Positions 59,221 through 64,000 of a stretch of DNA of 64,000 bases are shown piece after piece. This DNA is from Lytechinus pictus (lineage: Eukaryota; Echinodermata; Echinoidea; Temnopleuroida; Toxopneustidae). Each line of letters starts with the position of its first letter. Within the stretch, counting starts at the first letter, position 1. The position numbers and the translations under genes are program-made. The notes under the pieces are model-generated. The model made no database searches, was not told where the DNA came from, and saw only the letters and a list, made by a program, of their open reading frames with translations. The stretch is taken from the NCBI RefSeq assembly GCF_037042905.1, contig NW_026974140.1, forward strand, positions 15,984,001 to 16,048,000. Reading direction: 5' to 3'.

Positions 59221-59335
59221 ACCCAGGGAGCTCCAGCCCACGAAGCGGGCCGGAGCACAGGACTCATCCGTGTAATACCGTAAGTAACGGTGTATTAACC
59301 GCACCCGTGTATTAACCGCACCCCCAACTTTGGAC

Positions 59336-59367
<32 letters not shown>

Positions 59368-60545
59368 TTCTCACATTTACATGCATATTTGAGGTACGAA
59401 GAAACAAAAACTAAGTTCAAGATTTCAAAGTATTCAAAGAGATTACCGGTTTGCGGAAATCTGCTGTTCTTGATCAATTCATCTACAAATGTTAGCAAGA
59501 AAGAAAGAAATTGGCATTTTTTCCAGTTGTTTTACGGCTTCGTGCCGTCTCTCTCATACGTGGTGCACCCCTGCACGGTGTACATGGTATCTTATGAAAA
59601 GCAAACAGGAAAGAAAAAAATAAGCTGGCGCGAAACGGGACTTTGAGGGGTTAAAATGAATAGCGCCAGCTTAAGTCGCACTAAAACCACAATACAACGC
59701 AAGCTAGCTCTCGGCACTTGCTCAGCTGTGACAATTATTACCGAGAATGCTTGGCGTCTCTTTGAACTTAGCCAGGGAACTTCGCTGCTTTGAATCGAGA
59801 ATAAAGTCAAAATTAGTGTCATGAAGGTGGGTGCATTTGTTATGGACACTATTTGATTAAGATCGTAATAATCGCTTCCCATTACCCGCGGCTCATACCC
59901 CTCTAAACGACATTGCCCTGGGCGGCTACGCCCGGCCACTCGATGTGTTGTGAACTGGCAGACTTCTTACATGTTCGGGAGGGGTTACGCGGGCGGGCTC
60001 AGACCTGTCACCGTGGATAAACCGCACCCCCGACTTTTGCTTATATCCCGCCGAGAAAAAGGTGCGGTTAATACACCGTTACTTACGGTACTAGTCAAAC
60101 ATATGCTCTCCAAATGGGGTCGCAATAGCACTCGAAATAAAAGGGGAAAAAATAAATTATGCACTTACCTCGATTATATGGATGAAGGTCTATCGTGACA
60201 CACTAATCCTGACATCGAGGCACAAACTGGACCCTCAACAAAAGGACAAGTTCTCTCGTTTGTTCTCCTTCTGTCAAAATTGAAAACAAAATGGCCGATC
60301 GATACCAAAACGAACGCGACATAGACATCTAACTTTTCCTTTTTTGAGGGTCCAGTTTGTGCCTTGATGTTGTCAGGATTGTCACAATAGACCTTCATCC
60401 ATATAATCGAGGTAAGTGCATAATTTATTTTTTCCCATTTTGAGTGCTATTGCGACCACAATTTACCCCATTTTGTCCACCTAGTATTACACGGACGAGT
60501 CCTGGGCTCCGGCCCGCAAAGGCGGGCCGGAGCTCCTGACCCGGG
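59221..60545. mobile_element. Large palindromic fold-back element split by a TA-target insertion
   Basis: The left end (59221-59277) has GGGAGCTCCAGCCCACGAAG, GCGGGCCGGAGCACAGGACT and CATCCGTGTAATA. The reverse complement of the right end has AGGAGCTCCGGCCCGCCTTT, GCGGGCCGGAGCCCAGGACT and CGTCCGTGTAATA. The arms continue inward (60091-60240 and about 60345-60483), sharing ATGGGGTCGCAATAGCACTC-like, ATTATGCACTTACCTCGATT and ATATGGATGAAGGTCTATYG. The left arm only lines up with the right arm if 59278-60088 is removed. A perfect GCTCCGGCCCGC/GCGGGCCGGAGC hairpin lies at about 60509-60536. No ORF of a transposase. Confidence 0.8.
59278..60088. mobile_element. Nested 811-bp TIR element (CCGTAAGTAACGGTGTATTA) with a TA duplication
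   Basis: The left end reads CCGTAAGTAACGGTGTATTA and the reverse complement of the right end is identical over that length, both followed by ACCGCACC. TA flanks both sides (59276-59277 and 60089-60090), and removing the element with one TA restores the host palindrome exactly (GTGTAATACTAG). A second ACCGCACCC word and an A-run of about 28 (59336-59363) lie inside the left end. TA targets suggest the Tc1/mariner group; non-autonomous. Confidence 0.85.
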
Positions 60546-61212
60546 CCTGGGCACTAGCTCACTGCAACCATCCTGCCTGTGGCGAATCTACAGGTAGGAC
60601 TATGGTATGCCAATGCTGTACAGATCACACACTTTAAAAAATCATTAAAATATCACTTTTGTGACCAAAATTACTAATTTCCTAGTTACAGTTGCAATTT
60701 ATTTTTCATAAGTAACTTGGGAATAATTTTTGTATTCACCAGAGCGCTCAAAAACTTGAATTTTGGGTATATTTTTATGTACGCCCTCTATTGGTGGAAA
60801 GTAATAATATGGCAAGAAAATTTACATTTTTCAATCTTTATTTTAAATTAAGAAAAAAAATAGAATCAAATTTATTTTAAGAAGAGCCAAATTGTATGAT
60901 GATGAATAGTTGTTGTAATAGAAACTGTCAGAGTAAAAAAATCAAGCATTTGTCCCAAACTAAGAAAAAGAGAAAATAAGCCAAACATTGCCACCCTTCT
61001 TTGGCCACACATGGAGATACAACAGAGAACAAGGTTATCATAATATTAATATTTCATAATATTATAACCTTGTCCTTGTTCATTGAAATAATGAGTGGGC
61101 CTGGGTTTAGAGTCGACTTGCAATTGAGAATAAATCATTAACAAAATAACGGCATGAAAAGCTTTGCAATTGAAGAGAACATTATATCATAAACTGAAAA
61201 TTTTGAAGAATT
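60546..61212. other. Intergenic, no feature seen
   Basis: AT-rich. A small inverted AAGGTTATCATAATATT / AATATTATAACCTTG pair at about 61031-61072. Confidence 0.45.
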
Positions 61213-61479
61213 TTAAAGAAATTCATGTTTAATCACAAGTAAAAGTTTAGGTGAGCATACATGGGGAACCCAATCATCGCCTGGGGATTTAGCTCCTGTG
61301 TAATTCGAATTACTATACCACGGAATCGTGATATCCCCATTGGACATTGTGTGCATGGGATTTGCATGCGCAGCAGATAGAGTCCCCTCATCAAACACTG
61401 ACCTTCCTCCTTCCACTTCTGTTTCCACTGCTTCTTCTCGCGAAGCCTTGTCAATCTCCCGTGATGGATTCATACGCAT
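61213..61479 (-). CDS. Orphan 88-codon ORF, possible first exon
   Basis: Reads MRMNPSREIDKASREEAVET, EVEGGRSVFDEGTLSAAHAN, then MHTMSNGDITIPWYSNSNYT. Its composition is mixed and acidic, unlike the hydrophobic chance ORFs around it. A GC-richer, CpG-bearing stretch (61580-61680) precedes it. Donor-like sites are CCGTG|GTATAG near 61317 and CCCAT|GTATGC near 61261. It faces the same way as UBE3A, and the first would give the codon phase needed by the 36-bp UBE3A exon. That link is speculation. No family recognised. Confidence 0.25.
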   Translation of the reverse strand: MRMNPSREIDKASREEAVETEVEGGRSVFDEGTLSAAHANPMHTMSNGDITIPWYSNSNYTGAKSPGDDWVPHVCSPKLLLVIKHEFL

Positions 61480-61934
61480 ACATCAAATGATTTCGTTGTT
61501 TCTGAGATAAATTTCTCCTGTTGATTATCACATATATCTATAACAATCAGATAAGTTGTTAATGAGTCGTTAAAGAACGTGTAAATAAGTACCGGGTTGG
61601 TCGTTTCCTGACGTTGACCTTCCCTTGAAATGATATTGTGACATCGATCCTGCGCGCGCATATCATGTACGTACTCGACTCAGCATCAATTTTCGATCCA
61701 TAATATTCTCAGGTTATTGGTTTCGTCGGTTTGTTTTTAGTTGTTTTTATTTTTTACTCTATATGCCATAACGGTAAATGTTTTGAATATTATTCTGTAA
61801 CATTTCATGAAATAAATTGTTGCGATTTAATTGGGATGTTACTAACTTCGGTTTGTTTATTTTATATTATATTCAACATGATAAAGCCGCATTGTTTCTA
61901 TGCTCTCGATACTGCATTGGTCCAGGCTGGAGAT

Positions 61935-62235
61935 ATCTATGTCTCAATAAATAGAGTAAAATTCACAAAGCATAATGCTGAAAATTTTATCAAAATCGGA
62001 TAACAAATAACGCAGTTATTGAATTATAGAAATGCACATTATTCCAGTGAAACAGTTCTAGGCATGTCTTTATGAATATTCATGAGGTGGGCTGATGATG
62101 TCATATCTCCACTTGTTCTTTTGTATTTATTATATGAAATTAGGTTTATTTATTCAAAAAAATTCTACCAAGAACTAAAACAATTGGATTGACAACTGAT
62201 TAGGTGCATTAGTTATTTATTGCCGCAACTTATTT
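61935..62235. mobile_element. GGACAAGTCCACCCC-family MITE, internal fragment
   Basis: Shares GCATAATGCTGAAAATTTTA, TCAAAATCGGATAACAAATA and the TTTTGTATTTATTATATGAAA stretch with the full copy; both TIRs are missing or unrecognisable. Confidence 0.6.
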
Positions 62236-62279
62236 CATCATAATTGAAACACATCATTTACACACATGGGTGTCGATCA

Positions 62280-62350
62280 CGGGGGGGGGGGGGATGGGGG
62301 GATATATCCCCCCCCCCAATATTTCAAGTGGGGGGATGGCCTGTATTATC
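62280..62350. repeat. G-run/C-run low-complexity patch
   Basis: A run of about 13 G, then GATGGGGGGATATATCCCCCCC, a self-complementary G/C-run segment, and further GGGGGGATGG and ATCCCCCCAAT words. Confidence 0.8.
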
Positions 62351-62800
62351 ATCCCCCCAATAATTAAGGGTAGAAAAATTATAATAATGATGATGAAAAA
62401 ATGAAAAGTTTGATCATGATGATTAAAGTGATGATTATAGTATGCCATCAATCAGTTTGTTTCCCTCGCAATTTGTGTATATTGTTATTAAATGAAAACA
62501 TTCTTTTTCAGGACTATTAAACAGATGGGTGGAAGTTCAAGATGAAAAAGAATGAAATGTTATGTATATGATATTTTTTAACACAAAAAGTGACATAAAA
62601 GGACCACAACGAAAAACAACTTTTGTTGATAGGGTGTTCCATCCCACCAGTGGTGAATGAATTAATTTTAATAAATCAATTAATTCAAAAGGGTGGAAAA
62701 ACAAACGGGAGTAAAAGGGTGGCAAGATAAATCGTCTAAGGAATGACCATATAGCTATTAGAGTAATAGCCCCACCAATGAAAATATTTGGGGGGAACAC

Positions 62801-63137
62801 AGTGGCGTACCTAGGATTTTCCACAGGGGGGGGGCAAAAAAAAAGGTCTTCGATCACAAATAAAGGATTTCGTAACAGAAAAAAAAATTGACCAAAAAAA
62901 AAGGTCTTCAATCACAAATAAAGGATTTTGTACCAGAAAATTTTTTTACAAGCAAAAAAAAAAAGGCTTCAAGCTCGTCAGGGGGGCAATAAAGGTCTTC
63001 AAGCTCGTCAGGGGGGGGGGGCAAAAAAGGTATTTCAAGCTCGTCAGGGGGGCAGGAATATGTCCTTTGCATGGGTTGTGGCTCGTCAGGGGGGGCAGAA
63101 TGCCCCCTCTGCCCCCCCCCGTAGGTACGCTAGTGGG
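62801..63137. mobile_element. TIR element (CASTRGCGTACCTA) with internal GCTCGTCAGGGGGG repeats
   Basis: The left end reads CAGTGGCGTACCTAGGATTT and the reverse complement of the right end reads CACTAGCGTACCTACGGGGG. Inside, CTTCAAGCTCGTCAGGGGGG recurs about four times (62967, 62997, 63032, 63078), and AAAGGTCTTCRATCACAAAT twice. The ORFs here on both strands (89 and 78 codons) simply translate these repeats. Confidence 0.75.
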
Positions 63138-63279
63138 GGAACATATCGTTTTGCCCCCCTCCCAATAATTTCGCATGTGCAACTAAAAATAAAATAAGAT
63201 TGTAATGCTACACTGAAACCAGCAAGCGAGATTAAGATACCAACTCGATTTTGATCTAAAATCGTGCTCAAAATGTCTG

Positions 63280-63780
63280 CTTTTCAGATCGGAATATAAA
63301 ATTTTTCAGCTCGCGCTTCGCGCTCGCATCATTTCTATACCAAAACCCCATACTTTTCATGATTAAATAGGTGAATAGAATGTCCCGTTTTCAGTTCTAT
63401 ACCTCAAAAGAACTCCCGCTTCGATTTGCAATAATCTTTGGTTGGATATATATCTTGTTCTTTATTAAAAGCGTCCATTAAATTGTCTTTTTGTCCAGAT
63501 CGAAATATTAAAATTTTCAGCTGACGCTTTGCGCTCGCATCTATTGTTCTTCTAGATACCCATCTTAATCATTGGTACCAAAAGTGCTTAGAATATCAAG
63601 CTTTCACGTCAGAATATAAAGAAATTTTAGCTCGCTCTCTAGTGAGATACATGTATCTAATGTATGCTCCTCATGAGTTACTACAAGCAAACCTAAACAG
63701 GTACATTTTTCCTGTTTTCATGTCATACTAAAAATTTTCAGCTCGCGCTTCGCGCTCGCATTGTTGGTGAGGTTGAGATA
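63280..63780. repeat. Degenerate tandem repeat with CTCGCGCTTCGCGCTCGCAT
   Basis: AAATTTTCAGCTCGCGCTTC with CGCTCGCATCAT follows at about 63303, 63515 and 63733, and a weaker AAATTTTAGCTCGCTCTCTA lies at about 63622. Each is preceded by TCAGAATATAAA/TCGGAATATAAA. GCGCTTCGCGCTCGC is itself nearly palindromic. Confidence 0.75.
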
Positions 63781-63798
63781 TGTGTCTCTTTCTCATGA

Positions 63799-63801
<3 letters not shown>

Positions 63802-63857
<56 letters not shown>
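63802..63857. repeat. (TA)n microsatellite
   Basis: About 28 uninterrupted TA dinucleotides, followed by AAAATATAGG and TGTGTGGGGGTG repeats. Confidence 0.97.
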
Positions 63858-63863
<6 letters not shown>

Positions 63864-64000
63864 GGCCTATGTGTGGGGGTGTAGGGGTGTGTGGGTGAGT
63901 TTGTTCGTTTTATATGATCGAGCGTCTTTGGAACGTTGATTCATGATTTTGCCCCCCCCCCCCAATCTGAAAAATGGATCGATGCCCCTGTGTATACATC

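Noticed and set aside
62928-63197. 89-codon ORF with repeated QARQGG
   Set aside because: Translation of the GCTCGTCAGGGGGG subrepeats of a non-coding TIR element.

Overview
The window is animal nuclear DNA, AT-rich, with genes split into many short exons, long introns and a high load of short interspersed repeats. The two intact genes are deuterostome-type orthologues (NFXL1 and UBE3A). The repeat families (a 'GGACAAGTCCACCCC' palindromic element, arrays of about 200-bp AGGTCAAAGGTCA-bearing units starting GTCTCACCTGC, and 'GGCGTACCTAGG' G-run elements) are of the kind seen in echinoderms. A sea urchin is my best guess; this is inference from memory, not a search.

Layout. 1-1137 (+): end of an upstream gene, seen only as its last coding exon (901-1137, proline-rich with a PPPY motif), followed by a probable 3' UTR to about 2370. 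2372-15700: repeat-rich intergenic DNA with a tandem AGGTCAAAGGTCA repeat carrying a nested insertion, a 246-bp tandem repeat, one intact tRNA-Arg(CCU) gene (minus strand), a degenerate GATC-palindrome array, a 670-bp TIR element with an 8-bp target duplication, a fold-back element with 300-bp arms nested in a second TIR element, and a decayed minus-strand transposon region with a RING finger, a GDHGGGSFK-like motif, a coiled coil and an FP-like domain. 15849-29971 (+): complete NFXL1 coding sequence in 18 exons; the phases agree at every junction and give 904 codons plus stop. 29972 to about 32290: probable NFXL1 3' UTR. 33-38.8 kb: intergenic DNA and the probable UBE3A 3' UTR. 50303-38788 (-): UBE3A E3 ubiquitin ligase, ten exons found, 869 codons plus stop counted from the isoform-1-type ATG. 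50.4-64 kb: upstream region of UBE3A, two orphan short ORFs that could be first exons, and dense nested palindromic elements and simple repeats.

NFXL1 and UBE3A are convergent (tail to tail) with about 8.8 kb between stop codons. Both belong to zinc/ubiquitin biology: NFXL1 has a RING-like finger, NFX1-type zinc fingers and a C-terminal membrane anchor; UBE3A has an AZUL zinc finger and a HECT domain. Nothing in the sequence shows that they act together.

The most unusual material is the transposon strata. Several nested insertions can be dated relative to one another from target-site duplications, and one minus-strand relic (about 13.5-15.3 kb) resembles RAG1-N-terminus-type RING transposons.
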